Below, in pieces: positions 1-7,827 of a DNA stretch of 12,599 bases; position 1 is the first letter of the stretch; the number at the start of each line of letters is the position of its first letter. Under the pieces are notes generated by a model. That model ran no database searches, was not told where the DNA came from, and worked only from the letters and a program-made list of their open reading frames with translations. The stretch spans positions 1 through 12,599 of the forward strand of contig CANRHF010000043.1 in assembly GCA_947630345.1 (NCBI GenBank), written 5' to 3'. The position numbers were made by a program, and so were the translations under genes. This DNA comes from an uncultured Oscillospiraceae bacterium (lineage in GTDB: Bacteria > Bacillota > Clostridia > Oscillospirales > Oscillospiraceae).

Positions 1-508
1 CCAGCAGGGCGCAGATGGCCAGGTCCCGCCCGGTCACCGCCAGCAGCGTCCGGTTTTTCCGGTTGTACCGCACCAGAAACAGCATGGTCAGCAGCACGAT
101 GGCGTACGCCGTCAGCACCACCGCCGCCCGCTGCCAGGCCACCGGCTCCCGGACCCGCCACAGCATGCAGTGGACCCGCCAGAACAGATCCGCCGTCGCC
201 GCCGCCAGCTCCGACAGCACAAAGGCCATGATGGTCTGGTAGATCCCCCGGAGGATGCTCATATCGCACAGCACCAGCTGCAATCCGAAGAGCATCGCCA
301 GGGCCGCCAGCACCACCGGGATCCACAGCGCCGGGGGCGCGGAATCCGTCAGCTCGAAGAAGGATACCTGAACCAGCAGCCACAGCAGCGCGATGGGAAT
401 ACTGTACCGCAGCTCCCGCCGGGGCTTCATGCCGTAGAGGAACAGCAGCCCCGCCAGCCACTCCGCCAGGGCCAGGTACGCCTGGGGAATGCTAAAAAAT
501 CCGTTCAT
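1..508 (-). CDS. Sensor histidine kinase, N-terminal membrane domain (partial, runs off left edge)
   Basis: The reading frame starts at an ATG directly after the TAA stop of the response regulator, with no spacer, and stays open for 169 codons to the window edge. The visible part is almost entirely membrane: hydrophobic segments at about residues 8-26, 36-51, 60-80, 86-108 and 127-146, with a sixth beginning near 161. Short basic linkers such as KPRREL and RYNRKNR lie between them. A five-to-six-helix N-terminus followed by a cytoplasmic GHKL-type kinase is the usual partner of LytTR regulators (AgrC/VirS-like architecture). The kinase domain itself lies outside the window, so the kinase identity is inferred from position and topology. 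The ligand cannot be predicted. Translation is probably coupled to that of the regulator upstream. Confidence 0.72.
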   Translation of the reverse strand, partial: MNGFFSIPQAYLALAEWLAGLLFLYGMKPRRELRYSIPIALLWLLVQVSFFELTDSAPPALWIPVVLAALAMLFGLQLVLCDMSILRGIYQTIMAFVLSELAAATADLFWRVHCMLWRVREPVAWQRAAVVLTAYAIVLLTMLFLVRYNRKNRTLLAVTGRDLAICALL

Positions 509-1219
509 TTACAGCGTCACCCCGCCCATGTAGTTTGCCAGCGCCACCAGGAACTCGTTTTTCCGGCCCCGGCTGATCAGCAGCTTCTCCCCGTGGACCA
601 CGGCGCAGCCGTCCTGCACACTGTCCACATGGGCCAGGGACACCAGGTAGCCCTTATTGCACCGGAAAAAGTGCATGGGCACCAGCTTCTCCTCGATCTC
701 CTTCATGGCCCCGTGGACCACGATGGGCCGCTCGTTGGTGTGGAACACCAGATTGTGGCCCTGGCTCTCCACGAAGTAGATGTTCTCCACGTCCACCTTT
801 TTGGAGCCGCCCTTGATGGGCAGCATCAGATAATTCTTGGCCCGGCTCTTCAGCCGGCTGATGGCCCGGTTGAGCCGCTGGGAGAAGGGAAAATAGGCCA
901 GGGGCTTGAGAATATAGTCCAGGGCGTCCACCTCGTAGCCCCGGATGGCGTACTGAGGCATGGCGGTGATGAACAGGATCAGCACCTCCGGGTCCCGGAG
1001 GCGGATCTTCTGGGCGGTGGACATGCCATCCAGTCGGGGCATCTCGATATCCAGCAGCAGCAGGTCAAACTGGCCCTGGTAGTCCTCCAGCAGCTCCTGG
1101 CCGTCGCAATACAGGGTCAGGTGCAGCTCCTGGCCGTACTCCTTCTGAAAGGTCGCGATGAAGGATTGAAGCTCCTTGGCATAGGCGGCGTCGTCCTCCG
1201 CGATGGCGATATGGATCAA
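509..1219 (-). CDS. LytTR-family response regulator
   Basis: A 236-residue two-domain regulator. The receiver domain covers about residues 1-115, with the acidic pocket E8/D9/D10, phosphoacceptor D57 (in LLLLDIEMP), T85 and K105 (in YILKP). The LytTR DNA-binding domain covers about 130-230, with the typical motifs IYFVESQGH, FFRCNKGYLVS and ISRGRKNEF. The family (AgrA, VirR, LytR, AlgR) binds paired direct repeats upstream of target promoters. The start is TTG: the first in-frame ATG is near residue 60, inside the receiver, while AGGAG sits 9 nt before the TTG. The gene begins 25 bp after dapF, and that gap carries only the ribosome binding site, so it is probably transcribed with the dap genes. 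The membrane sensor follows with no spacer. Targets are unknown. Confidence 0.92.
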   Translation of the reverse strand: MIHIAIAEDDAAYAKELQSFIATFQKEYGQELHLTLYCDGQELLEDYQGQFDLLLLDIEMPRLDGMSTAQKIRLRDPEVLILFITAMPQYAIRGYEVDALDYILKPLAYFPFSQRLNRAISRLKSRAKNYLMLPIKGGSKKVDVENIYFVESQGHNLVFHTNERPIVVHGAMKEIEEKLVPMHFFRCNKGYLVSLAHVDSVQDGCAVVHGEKLLISRGRKNEFLVALANYMGGVTL

Positions 1220-1244
1220 GCCTTTTCTCTCCTCTTCCTCAAAT

Positions 1245-2021
1245 TCAATCCGTGAATACTGAAAGGACGTCCGCCGGGCCGATGAGCAGCAGCTTTTGGA
1301 CGGTCTTCCCCGTGCCTTCCACCTGGACGGTCAACACGCCGCCCCGGCACCAGGCCTCCAGGGTCCCCCCGGGGAGCCGGCCCCGGAGCCACAGACTCAC
1401 CGCCACCGAGGAGCAGCCCGTGCCGCAGGCCATGGTGTAGTCCTCCACGCCCCGCTCATAGGTCAGCACCCGGGCCGTCCCGGGACGCAGCAGCCGGTAG
1501 TAGCTGATGTTTGCCCCCTTGGGGAAGGCCGGGTCTCGGCGCAGGGCCGCCGACCGGGCCCGCCGGGCATCCAGCTGGTCAAATTCCAGGTCCTCCGCCT
1601 CCAGCACCCCGTGGGGGGAACCGGGGCAGCCCAGCTCGATATAGTCCACCCCCGGCAGCCGGTCCCGGTCCACCAGGAAGGGTAAATTCATCTGCACCCG
1701 GTACTGGTTTTCGGAAAGCCGCCAGCCGGGCACCGGCCCGGCGTCGGTCTGAACCACCATCTCCGGCCCCGCGATCCCCCGGTCATAGGCAAATCGACAG
1801 ATGCAGCGGGCGCCGTTGCCGCACATCTCCCCCCGGGAGCCGTCGGAATTGTAAAAATGCAGGCGAAAATCCGCCCCCGCCGAATGGTCCAGGGCCATAA
1901 AGCCGTCGGCCCCGGTCTTCGCGCAGAGGGAACGGGCCAGGGCGGAAAAATCCAGGTCCTTTCCCCGGGCGTCCGTCACCACGAAGTCGTTGCCCGCCCC
2001 GCTCATATGCCAAAATTCCAT
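1245..2021 (-). CDS. dapF: Diaminopimelate epimerase
   Basis: Converts LL- to meso-diaminopimelate, the precursor of lysine and of the peptidoglycan cross-linking residue, in the cytoplasm and without a cofactor. The 258-residue protein has the N-terminal MSGAGNDF motif and both catalytic cysteines: C67 in MCGNGARC and C199 in MACGTG, each at the head of a substrate-binding loop. N11, N58 and N171 match usual substrate contacts. The ATG was chosen because the protein then begins just before the conserved MSGAGNDF, and GGAGG lies 6 nt upstream inside the end of dapB; an upstream in-frame extension is not family-like. The gene starts 1 bp after the dapB stop. One small oddity is Y195 before the second cysteine loop (ERGVEDYTMACG), where many homologues have Glu. 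Length and motifs otherwise fit an active enzyme. Confidence 0.95.
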   Translation of the reverse strand: MEFWHMSGAGNDFVVTDARGKDLDFSALARSLCAKTGADGFMALDHSAGADFRLHFYNSDGSRGEMCGNGARCICRFAYDRGIAGPEMVVQTDAGPVPGWRLSENQYRVQMNLPFLVDRDRLPGVDYIELGCPGSPHGVLEAEDLEFDQLDARRARSAALRRDPAFPKGANISYYRLLRPGTARVLTYERGVEDYTMACGTGCSSVAVSLWLRGRLPGGTLEAWCRGGVLTVQVEGTGKTVQKLLLIGPADVLSVFTD

Positions 2022-2022
2022 A

Positions 2023-2745
2023 CTATGCCTCCAAAAGTCCGTCCATCCCGTACAGCCCCGGGGCCTTGCCCACCAGGAACCGGGCGGCCTCCACCGCCCC
2101 GTCGGCGAACATCCCCCGGTCATGGGCCTCATGCCGGAGGGTCAGGGTCTGGCTGGGGGTGCAGATGTGGACCTCGTGGACGCCCACCACGGCCCCCATC
2201 CGCAGGGAGGAAATGCCGATCTCGTCCTTTTCCCGGCGGCCCTCCCCGGCCCGGCCGCAGTGTTCCCGGGCCTCAGGCCGCACCGCCTGGATGGCCTGGA
2301 ACAGCATATGGGCGGTGCCGCTGGGGGCGTCCACCTTCCGGTTATGGTGGACCTCCACGATCTCAATATCCGCCTCGGGGAAATAGGCGGCGGCGGTGCG
2401 GGCCAGGCGGCACAGCACCGCGATGCCCAGGCTCATGTTCCCGGCGTAGAACACCGGCACCTCCCAGGCGGCAGCAAAGATCAAATCCTTCTCCTCCCGG
2501 GTGTGGCCGGTGGTGCCGATCACCACCCCGCAGGAGAGCTTCTTGGCCGCCTCCAGCACGTCTCCCACAGAACTGTGGTGGGAAAAGTCGATGATCACGT
2601 CGGCCTGGGGATTGGGAAGCTCCCCAAAGGTCCTGGCGGCCCCGTCCTCCCCGTCGATGCTCACCCGGCCGGTGACCTGGCCGCCCAGGCGGGCGGAGAG
2701 GAGCTTGCCCATGGCGCCGTTGGCGCCCCAAAGGATCACATTCAC
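2023..2745 (-). CDS. dapB: 4-hydroxy-tetrahydrodipicolinate reductase
   Basis: Reduces the DapA product to tetrahydrodipicolinate with NAD(P)H, the second committed step of the diaminopimelate pathway. The 240-residue protein has the nucleotide-binding glycine motif GANGAMG (residues 7-13), IIDFSHHSS (51-58), GTTG (77-80), the NMSLG motif (103-107), and the signature EVHHNRKVDAPSGTA with H133/H134, K137 and the SGT substrate loop at 142-144. I chose the GTG that overlaps the dapA stop (GTGA overlap) because the protein then begins directly at the Rossmann fold. GGGGA lies about 7 nt upstream. A longer in-frame version would read through the dapA C-terminus in another frame and adds no family sequence. 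The overlap with dapA and the 1-bp gap to dapF indicate translational coupling. Confidence 0.94.
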   Translation of the reverse strand: MNVILWGANGAMGKLLSARLGGQVTGRVSIDGEDGAARTFGELPNPQADVIIDFSHHSSVGDVLEAAKKLSCGVVIGTTGHTREEKDLIFAAAWEVPVFYAGNMSLGIAVLCRLARTAAAYFPEADIEIVEVHHNRKVDAPSGTAHMLFQAIQAVRPEAREHCGRAGEGRREKDEIGISSLRMGAVVGVHEVHICTPSQTLTLRHEAHDRGMFADGAVEAARFLVGKAPGLYGMDGLLEA

Positions 2746-3629
2746 GACAAAATCCCCAGCTTTCTCATTTCGGTAAGTAACGTCGCCCGTTTGGCCTCCT
2801 CCAGGGGGGTCAGGGGCAGCCGCAGATACCCCTCCCCGAAGCCCAGGGCCGCGGCGGCGGCCTTCACGGGGATGGGGTTGACCTCGCTGAACAGGCAGCG
2901 GATCAGAGGCAGCAGCCGGCACTGAAGCCCGGCGGCGGTTTTCAGGTCCCCGGCGAAAAAGGCGTCGGTCATGGCGACGGTCTGCTTGGGGGCCACGTTG
3001 GACAGCACGCTAATACACCCCGCGCCGCCCATGGCCAAAATGGGCAGGGTGATGCCGTCCTCCCCGGAGTACACGTCCACCCGGTCGCCGCACTTGGCGA
3101 AGAGCTCCACGATCTGGCCGATGTTGCCGCTGGCCTCCTTCACCGCCGCGACCCGGGGATGGTCCGCCAGAACGGAGACGGTGTCCGGCAGCAGGTTGCA
3201 GCCGGTGCGGCCCGGCACGTTGTAGAGGACCACCGGCTTGTCCGAGGCATCGGCAATGGCGGTGTAGTGGGCGATGAGCCCGGCCTGGGTGGCCTTATTG
3301 TAGTAAGGCGTCACCACCAGCACCCCATCCGCCCCCTCGCCACAGGCGGCTCGGGTGTGCTCCACCGCCTGGGCGGTGGAATTGGTGCCGGTGCCGGCGA
3401 TCACGGGCACCCGGCCCGATACCCTTCGGATGGTGAAGCGGATGACCTCCCCCCGCTCCTGGGCGGTGAGGGTGGCGCTCTCCCCCGTGGTGCCCACGGG
3501 CACTAAGGCATTGACGCCGCTTTCCAGCTGGAAGTCGATAAGGCGCCCCAGGGTCTCAAAATCCACACCCGCCGGGGTCATGGGGGTGATCAGGGCGGTG
3601 GCGGTTCCTTGGAAAATCCGGTGCTTCAA
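2742..3629 (-). CDS. dapA: 4-hydroxy-tetrahydrodipicolinate synthase
   Basis: Condenses pyruvate with aspartate semialdehyde, the first committed reaction towards diaminopimelate and lysine. The 295-residue TIM-barrel protein has the expected active site: T47/T48 in the VGTTGE motif, Y110 in VVTPYYN, Y136 in VLYNVPGRTG, R141, and the Schiff-base lysine K164 in AAVKEASGN. The substrate glycine-rich motif GGAGCISV follows. Length is normal for the family. The start is a TTG, preceded at 8 nt by a full AAGGAGG; no in-frame ATG lies near it. It is the first gene of the dap/two-component unit, with its own promoter about 35 bp upstream. The transcribed leader would be under 40 nt, too short for a lysine riboswitch. 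Confidence 0.96.
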   Translation of the reverse strand: MKHRIFQGTATALITPMTPAGVDFETLGRLIDFQLESGVNALVPVGTTGESATLTAQERGEVIRFTIRRVSGRVPVIAGTGTNSTAQAVEHTRAACGEGADGVLVVTPYYNKATQAGLIAHYTAIADASDKPVVLYNVPGRTGCNLLPDTVSVLADHPRVAAVKEASGNIGQIVELFAKCGDRVDVYSGEDGITLPILAMGGAGCISVLSNVAPKQTVAMTDAFFAGDLKTAAGLQCRLLPLIRCLFSEVNPIPVKAAAAALGFGEGYLRLPLTPLEEAKRATLLTEMRKLGILS

Positions 3630-3663
3630 GATGAAGACCTCCTTAAAATGAGCCGTTTTTTAT

Positions 3664-3692
3664 AGTATAGCACAAGTGTGGAAAAAAGGGAA
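3664..3692 (-). promoter_or_regulatory. Promoter of the dapA operon
   Basis: Read on the minus strand, an extended -10 element TGC-TATACT lies at 3672-3664 (5 of 6 matches to TATAAT plus the TG extension). A poor -35 hexamer TTCCCT lies 17 bp further upstream at 3692-3687. The predicted start point is about 28 nt before the dapA start codon, just ahead of the AAGGAGG ribosome binding site. The spacer between the ABC exporter and dapA (3630-3735) has no strong terminator on this strand: there is only a 5-bp hairpin at 3709-3726 (GCGGG/CCCGC) without a following T run. Some read-through from the exporter genes is therefore possible. Confidence 0.6.
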
Positions 3693-3735
3693 TATCCTTC
3701 CTTGACCGGCGGGCACTTGTTCCCGCAATTTTTGG

Positions 3736-5577
3736 TCACTGGCCGCTGTCGAACTGGGACTGATACAGCCGATAGTAGAACCCCTTTTCCGCCATCAGAC
3801 TCTCATGGGTCCCCTGCTCCACCACCTGGCCGCCGTTCAGGACCAGGATGTGGTCCGCCGACTGGATGGTGGACAGCCGGTGGGCGATGACGAAGCAGGT
3901 CTTGCCCTTCATCAGCTCCCGCATGGCCGCCTGGATCTTCATTTCCGTCCGGGTGTCCACGTTGGAGGTGGCCTCGTCCAGAATCAGCATATGGGCGTCC
4001 AGGAGCATGGCCCGGGCAATGGTCAAAAGCTGCTTCTGCCCCTTGGAAATGGAGGAGCCGTTGTCGGAAAGCACCGTGTCGTACCCCTGGGGCAAGCGGG
4101 AGATGTAGGAGTGGATGTGGGCGGCCTTGGCGGCCTTCACCACGTCCTCCATGGTAGCCCCGGGCTTGCCGTAGGCGATATTCTCGTACACCGTGCCGTG
4201 GAACAGCCAGGTGTCCTGCAAGACCATGGTGTAGGCCCGCCGGAGGGAGCTCCGGGTCAGCCGCCGCACGTCCGTCCCGTCCACATAGACCCCGCCCCGG
4301 TCCTCCGGGGTGTCCACGTCGTAAAAGCGCATCAGGAGATTGATAATGGTGGTCTTCCCCGCCCCCGTGGGGCCCACGATGGCCGTCAGGCTCCCGGCCT
4401 GGGCGTGGAGGCTCAGGTCCTTGATGATGGGCTTGCCCGGATCGTAGGAAAAGTCCACATGCTTCAGCTCCACGTCTCCCCGCACCTGGGTCAGCTCCAC
4501 GGCGTCCAGGGCATCCTGGGCCTCGGGCTTGGCGTCGATCAGGGAGAACACTCGCTCCGCCGCCGCGAAGGCGCTCTGCAGCTCCGAGAGGATATTGGCC
4601 ACCTCGTTGATGGGGCCGGAAAACTTCCGGCTGTACTGGACAAAGCTGGACAGGTCCCCGATGAGCAGCTTGCCCTGCAAAAACAGCACGGAGCCGAACA
4701 CACACACCAGCGACAGCGAAACGTTGTTGATAAAGTTCACCGAGGGACCGGTGATGGTGCCGTAGGCCTCCGCCACGGTGTAGGCGTCCACGGCGGCGCC
4801 GTTTTTCTCGTCAAATTTTTCCAGAACGGCCTTCTCCCGGCCGTAGGCCCGGACGGTCTTCTGGCCGGAGAGCATCTCCTCCACAAAGCCGTTCAGCTCC
4901 CCCAGCTTGGCGCTGCGCCGCCGGAACAGCGGCCGCACCAGCCCCGCCAGCCAGCGGGTGAACAGCACCGTCACCGGGATGGTGAACACGAAGATGATCA
5001 CAAGTCGGGGTGCGATGGTCAGCATCATGACGAAGGACACCACCACCGTCACCGTACTCTGCAAAATTTGCAGCAGGTCCGAGGACAGAGACTGGTTCAC
5101 CGTGTCCACATCGTAGGTGATGGTGCTGATGATGTCGCCGGTCTGGAACCGGTCGAAGAAGGCCACCGGCAGGGCCGTAAGATTTTCAAACACATCGTGG
5201 CGCATCTGCTTGGACACGGTGCGGGACAGGCGGATCATCACCACATTCAGCAAATATGTAAGCCCCGCCGAGGCCAGGTAGAACACCGTCATCAGCACGG
5301 CGCAGCGGAAGACGGTCTCAAAATCCACTTTCCCCGCCCCCAGGTCGATGGCGTTGATGGCCTGGCCGGAGAGCTTGGGGCCGTAGAGGGAGAGCATGCT
5401 GCTGCTCAGGGAAAGCACCAGGGCCAAGATCACCAGCAGCCGGTTCTTGCCCATGTACCGCCACAGACGGGAGAGCAGCTTGGGGGCGTTGAGCTTCACG
5501 TCGGAGAAATGCCGCCGGTCCCCGCTGGTCTCCCCCCGGGTCATCCGGCCCCCGCCGATCATATTGGGATTCGGCAT
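3736..5577 (-). CDS. Heterodimeric ABC exporter subunit, catalytic-Glu half (TM288/BmrD/LmrD-like)
   Basis: A 613-residue half-transporter with an N-terminal six-helix membrane domain (about residues 45-340) and a C-terminal ATPase. ATPase motifs: A-loop Y378, Walker A GPTGAGKT (402-409), Q454 in the Q-loop, Walker B LILDE with catalytic E535, and the switch histidine H566 in IAHRLST. The signature motif is altered: S-K-G-Q at 511-514 instead of SGGQ. In heterodimeric exporters this is the pattern of the subunit that supplies the intact Walker B/H-loop and the defective signature. Start ATG overlaps the upstream exporter stop by one base (TGATG), with GGAGG 7 nt before it, so the two halves are translationally coupled. 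Likely substrates are drugs, lipids or peptides; the sequence does not say which. Confidence 0.93.
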   Translation of the reverse strand: MPNPNMIGGGRMTRGETSGDRRHFSDVKLNAPKLLSRLWRYMGKNRLLVILALVLSLSSSMLSLYGPKLSGQAINAIDLGAGKVDFETVFRCAVLMTVFYLASAGLTYLLNVVMIRLSRTVSKQMRHDVFENLTALPVAFFDRFQTGDIISTITYDVDTVNQSLSSDLLQILQSTVTVVVSFVMMLTIAPRLVIIFVFTIPVTVLFTRWLAGLVRPLFRRRSAKLGELNGFVEEMLSGQKTVRAYGREKAVLEKFDEKNGAAVDAYTVAEAYGTITGPSVNFINNVSLSLVCVFGSVLFLQGKLLIGDLSSFVQYSRKFSGPINEVANILSELQSAFAAAERVFSLIDAKPEAQDALDAVELTQVRGDVELKHVDFSYDPGKPIIKDLSLHAQAGSLTAIVGPTGAGKTTIINLLMRFYDVDTPEDRGGVYVDGTDVRRLTRSSLRRAYTMVLQDTWLFHGTVYENIAYGKPGATMEDVVKAAKAAHIHSYISRLPQGYDTVLSDNGSSISKGQKQLLTIARAMLLDAHMLILDEATSNVDTRTEMKIQAAMRELMKGKTCFVIAHRLSTIQSADHILVLNGGQVVEQGTHESLMAEKGFYYRLYQSQFDSGQ

Positions 5578-7298
5578 CAGGCGCCCTCCTTTCCCTCGCC
5601 CATCTGGGTCTGGGCGATCAGGCGGTACTCCTGGCAGGAGCGCATCAGCTCCTCATGCCGGCCGGCGCCGATGACGACCCCGTCGGAGAGCACCAAAATC
5701 CGGTCCGCGTGGCGCAGGGCGCTGACCCGCTGGGCCACCAGCAGGGTGGTGGTGTCATGGTAATGCTCCCGCAGGCAGCGGCGCAACCGCGCGTCGGTGG
5801 CGTAGTCCAGGGCGGAGGAGGCGTCGTCCAAAATCAGGATCTCCGGGTCCCCCGCCAGGGCCCGGGCGATCAGCAGCCGCTGCTTTTGCCCGCCGGAGAG
5901 GTTGTTGCCCCGAACCATGACCTCGGAGTCCATGCCGGACTCCTTCTCCCGGATAAATTCCATGGCCTGGGCGTCCTCCGCCGCCCGGGTCAGGGCCTCC
6001 TCCGGCAGGTCCCGGAAAAACCGGATATTCCCGGCAACGGTGCCCTCGGAGATGAAGTCGTTCTGGAAAGCCACGCCGAACTTCTCCCGCAGCTTTTCAT
6101 AGGGAATGGTGCGGATATCCCGGCCGTCGATGAGAATTTCCCCGGAATCCGGGTCGTACTGCCGCAGCAGCAGGGCTAAAATGGTGGATTTGCCGGAGCC
6201 GGTGGGGCCCAAAATGCCCAGGGTCTGGCCCCGCTCCAGGCGGAAGGACAGATGGGAGATGTTCTCCCCCACCCCGGTGTAGGAAAAGCACACGTCCCGG
6301 AACTCGATGTGGGCAGGCGCTTCCTCCGGCTCCGCCGGGGGAAGCGCCGTCAGGTCCTCCGGCTCCGCCAGGACCTGGGCCACCCGCTTGGCGCTGGCCT
6401 CCCCCTTGGACCACATGACGAAGATCCGGGTGATGCCCAGCATGGCGTTGAGGATCATGGTGAAGTACTGCAAAAAGGCCACCACCACGCCGGAAAGGCA
6501 GGCGCCGCTGTGGACCCGGAAGGCGCCCACCACCACCACCAGGGTCAGACCCAGGTTCAGCGTCAGGGACGCGGTGGGGTTGGTGATGGCGGTGATGATC
6601 CCCGCCTTCTGGTCCACGGCGGCCAGTTCTTCATTCACGCCGTGGAACCGCTCTTTTTCATACTCGGTCTTGCTCAGGGCCTTGATGACCCGAATACCGG
6701 TGATGTTCTCCTGCACCACCCGCACCACGCCGTCCAGCACGGACTGCTGCCGGGTATAGAGGGGCACGCTGGTCTTGGTCACAAAGTACACCACCACGGC
6801 GATGATGGGCAGCAGACTCAGCAGCACCAGGGCCAGGGGGGCGTCCATCCGCATGGTCATGATGACCCCGCCCACCAGCAAAATGGGGGCCCGGACGCCG
6901 ATCCGCTGGAACCGGGCCAGGAGCTGGTTGATGTTATAGGTGTCGCTGGTCAGGCGGCTCTCGGCGGAGGGCACGGTGAGCCGGTCCATCTGCCGGGCCG
7001 ACAGGGTCTCCAGCCGCCAGAACAGGTCGTGGCGGATGGCCCGGGTGATCCGTCCGGAGCTGACGGCGCTCATCCGGTTGGCTAAAATATTGCCCCCCAG
7101 GCAGGCCGCCGCGCACAAAAGCATCAGCCCGCCATAAATATATATTTGAGACAGCTCCCCGGCGGGGACCTTCTCGTCCAGAATGACCTCCATCAGATCG
7201 GGAATGAACAGCTCCATCCCCGTGGCCAGGAGCTTGATGGCCATGGTCAGAAAAATGTACCACCAGTGGGGCCGCAGGTACCGTTCCAGTTGAACCAA
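5577..7298 (-). CDS. Heterodimeric ABC exporter subunit, degenerate-site half (TM287/BmrC/LmrC-like)
   Basis: A 573-residue half-transporter with a membrane domain at about residues 13-300 and a C-terminal ATPase. Walker A GPTGSGKS is at 364-371, Q412 in the Q-loop, and an intact signature LSGGQ at 467-471. Walker B reads ILILDD: the catalytic glutamate is replaced by D492. The switch histidine is replaced by Q523 (VAQRVS). Walker-B Glu to Asp and H-loop His to Gln are the known hallmarks of the degenerate nucleotide site in TM287/288-type and BmrCD/LmrCD-type exporters, complementary to the altered signature of the next gene. The start is a TTG one base after the marR stop, with GGAGG about 9 nt upstream inside marR; the next in-frame ATG, near residue 19, would cut into the first membrane helix. 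Confidence 0.92.
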   Translation of the reverse strand: MVQLERYLRPHWWYIFLTMAIKLLATGMELFIPDLMEVILDEKVPAGELSQIYIYGGLMLLCAAACLGGNILANRMSAVSSGRITRAIRHDLFWRLETLSARQMDRLTVPSAESRLTSDTYNINQLLARFQRIGVRAPILLVGGVIMTMRMDAPLALVLLSLLPIIAVVVYFVTKTSVPLYTRQQSVLDGVVRVVQENITGIRVIKALSKTEYEKERFHGVNEELAAVDQKAGIITAITNPTASLTLNLGLTLVVVVGAFRVHSGACLSGVVVAFLQYFTMILNAMLGITRIFVMWSKGEASAKRVAQVLAEPEDLTALPPAEPEEAPAHIEFRDVCFSYTGVGENISHLSFRLERGQTLGILGPTGSGKSTILALLLRQYDPDSGEILIDGRDIRTIPYEKLREKFGVAFQNDFISEGTVAGNIRFFRDLPEEALTRAAEDAQAMEFIREKESGMDSEVMVRGNNLSGGQKQRLLIARALAGDPEILILDDASSALDYATDARLRRCLREHYHDTTTLLVAQRVSALRHADRILVLSDGVVIGAGRHEELMRSCQEYRLIAQTQMGEGKEGA

Positions 7299-7299
7299 A

Positions 7300-7728
7300 T
7301 CAGTGCGCCTCCATCCAGGCGACGGCCTTGGCCTTCATCTTTTCCAGGAAGGTGGCCAGCAGCTCCTTCTCCTCCTCGGAAAAGTCCGCCGTGAGGCAGG
7401 CCTCCCAGGCGTCCATGATGCTCAGAATCTGGGGCAGCAGGGCCAGGGTCTTTTCCGTGGGATACAGCCGCATCACCCGCTTGTCCGCCTGGCAGGGGAT
7501 CCGATCGATCAGTCCCAGCTCCTCCAGGCACACCGCCTGGCGGGCCACGTTGCTTTTATTGATGCAGATCCGCTGGGCCAGCCGGTCCTGGGAGATCCCC
7601 GGCTCGGCGCAGATCTCCGTCAGATAGCTGGCGTGGCAGGATTTCAGTCCCAGCGGGGCCAGGGACTCCGCGCGGTACTGGGCGCCGCAGCGGTTGATCT
7701 CGGTGATGTCCCGAATCAGTTCCGACAT
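7300..7728 (-). CDS. MarR-family transcriptional regulator, cysteine-rich
   Basis: A 142-residue winged-helix regulator, normal length for MarR. The DNA-binding part lies at about residues 45-92: ISQDRLAQRI, recognition helix from N57 (NKSNVARQAVCLEELGLI), then the wing with ADKRVMRLYPTEKT, which is the MarR D-x-R-x-x-x-L-T pattern. Flanking helices at both ends form the dimer interface. It carries seven cysteines (C14, C31, C40, C55, C67, C79, C111), more than usual. It is the first gene of a unit with the two exporter halves and ends 1 bp before the first of them, so it most likely represses itself and the exporter. The ATG has GGAGG 7 nt upstream and a near-consensus promoter with an inverted repeat at its start point. 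Confidence 0.9.
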   Translation of the reverse strand: MSELIRDITEINRCGAQYRAESLAPLGLKSCHASYLTEICAEPGISQDRLAQRICINKSNVARQAVCLEELGLIDRIPCQADKRVMRLYPTEKTLALLPQILSIMDAWEACLTADFSEEEKELLATFLEKMKAKAVAWMEAH

Positions 7729-7747
7729 AATGATACCTCCAATGACA

Positions 7748-7761
7748 GTTGCGATTGCAAC
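7748..7761. promoter_or_regulatory. Candidate MarR operator at the marR start point
   Basis: A perfect inverted repeat, GTTGC-GATT-GCAAC, lies immediately downstream of the marR -10 box, so it covers the predicted transcription start of marR (about 7756). TTGC-n4-GCAA is a plausible half-site arrangement for a MarR dimer. The position suggests autorepression of the marR-exporter unit. The left half belongs to an 11-bp sequence, TGACAGTTGCG (7743-7753), repeated at 7829-7839. Binding is inferred only. Confidence 0.6.
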
Positions 7762-7762
7762 A

Positions 7763-7791
7763 ATTCTAACACGGAAATACTCAAATGTAAA
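7763..7791 (-). promoter_or_regulatory. Promoter of the marR-exporter operon
   Basis: On the minus strand the -35 hexamer TTTACA (7791-7786, 5 of 6) is separated by exactly 17 bp from the -10 hexamer TAGAAT (7768-7763, 5 of 6). A TGT extension precedes the -10 box. This is the best sigma-A-type promoter on the minus strand of the window. It gives a leader of roughly 28 nt before marR. Confidence 0.8.
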
Positions 7792-7827
7792 GGATTATTT
7801 TCTGTTTTTTTGGGAGCGCGCCGATTT

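Noticed and set aside
170..1255. A 361-codon plus-strand frame over the response regulator and kinase genes
   Set aside because: Shadow of the minus-strand LytTR regulator; Gln/His/Leu-rich translation without recognisable domains.
3630..3735. A lysine riboswitch in front of dapA
   Set aside because: The predicted promoter leaves a leader of under 40 nt, and the whole spacer is only 106 bp, too short for an L-box aptamer.
3805..5763. A 652-codon open frame on the plus strand, antisense to the exporter genes
   Set aside because: Its translation is low-complexity (many His, Gln, Gly) and matches no fold I recognise. It lies opposite a clear ABC transporter, and long antisense frames are expected in GC-rich DNA with strong third-position bias.
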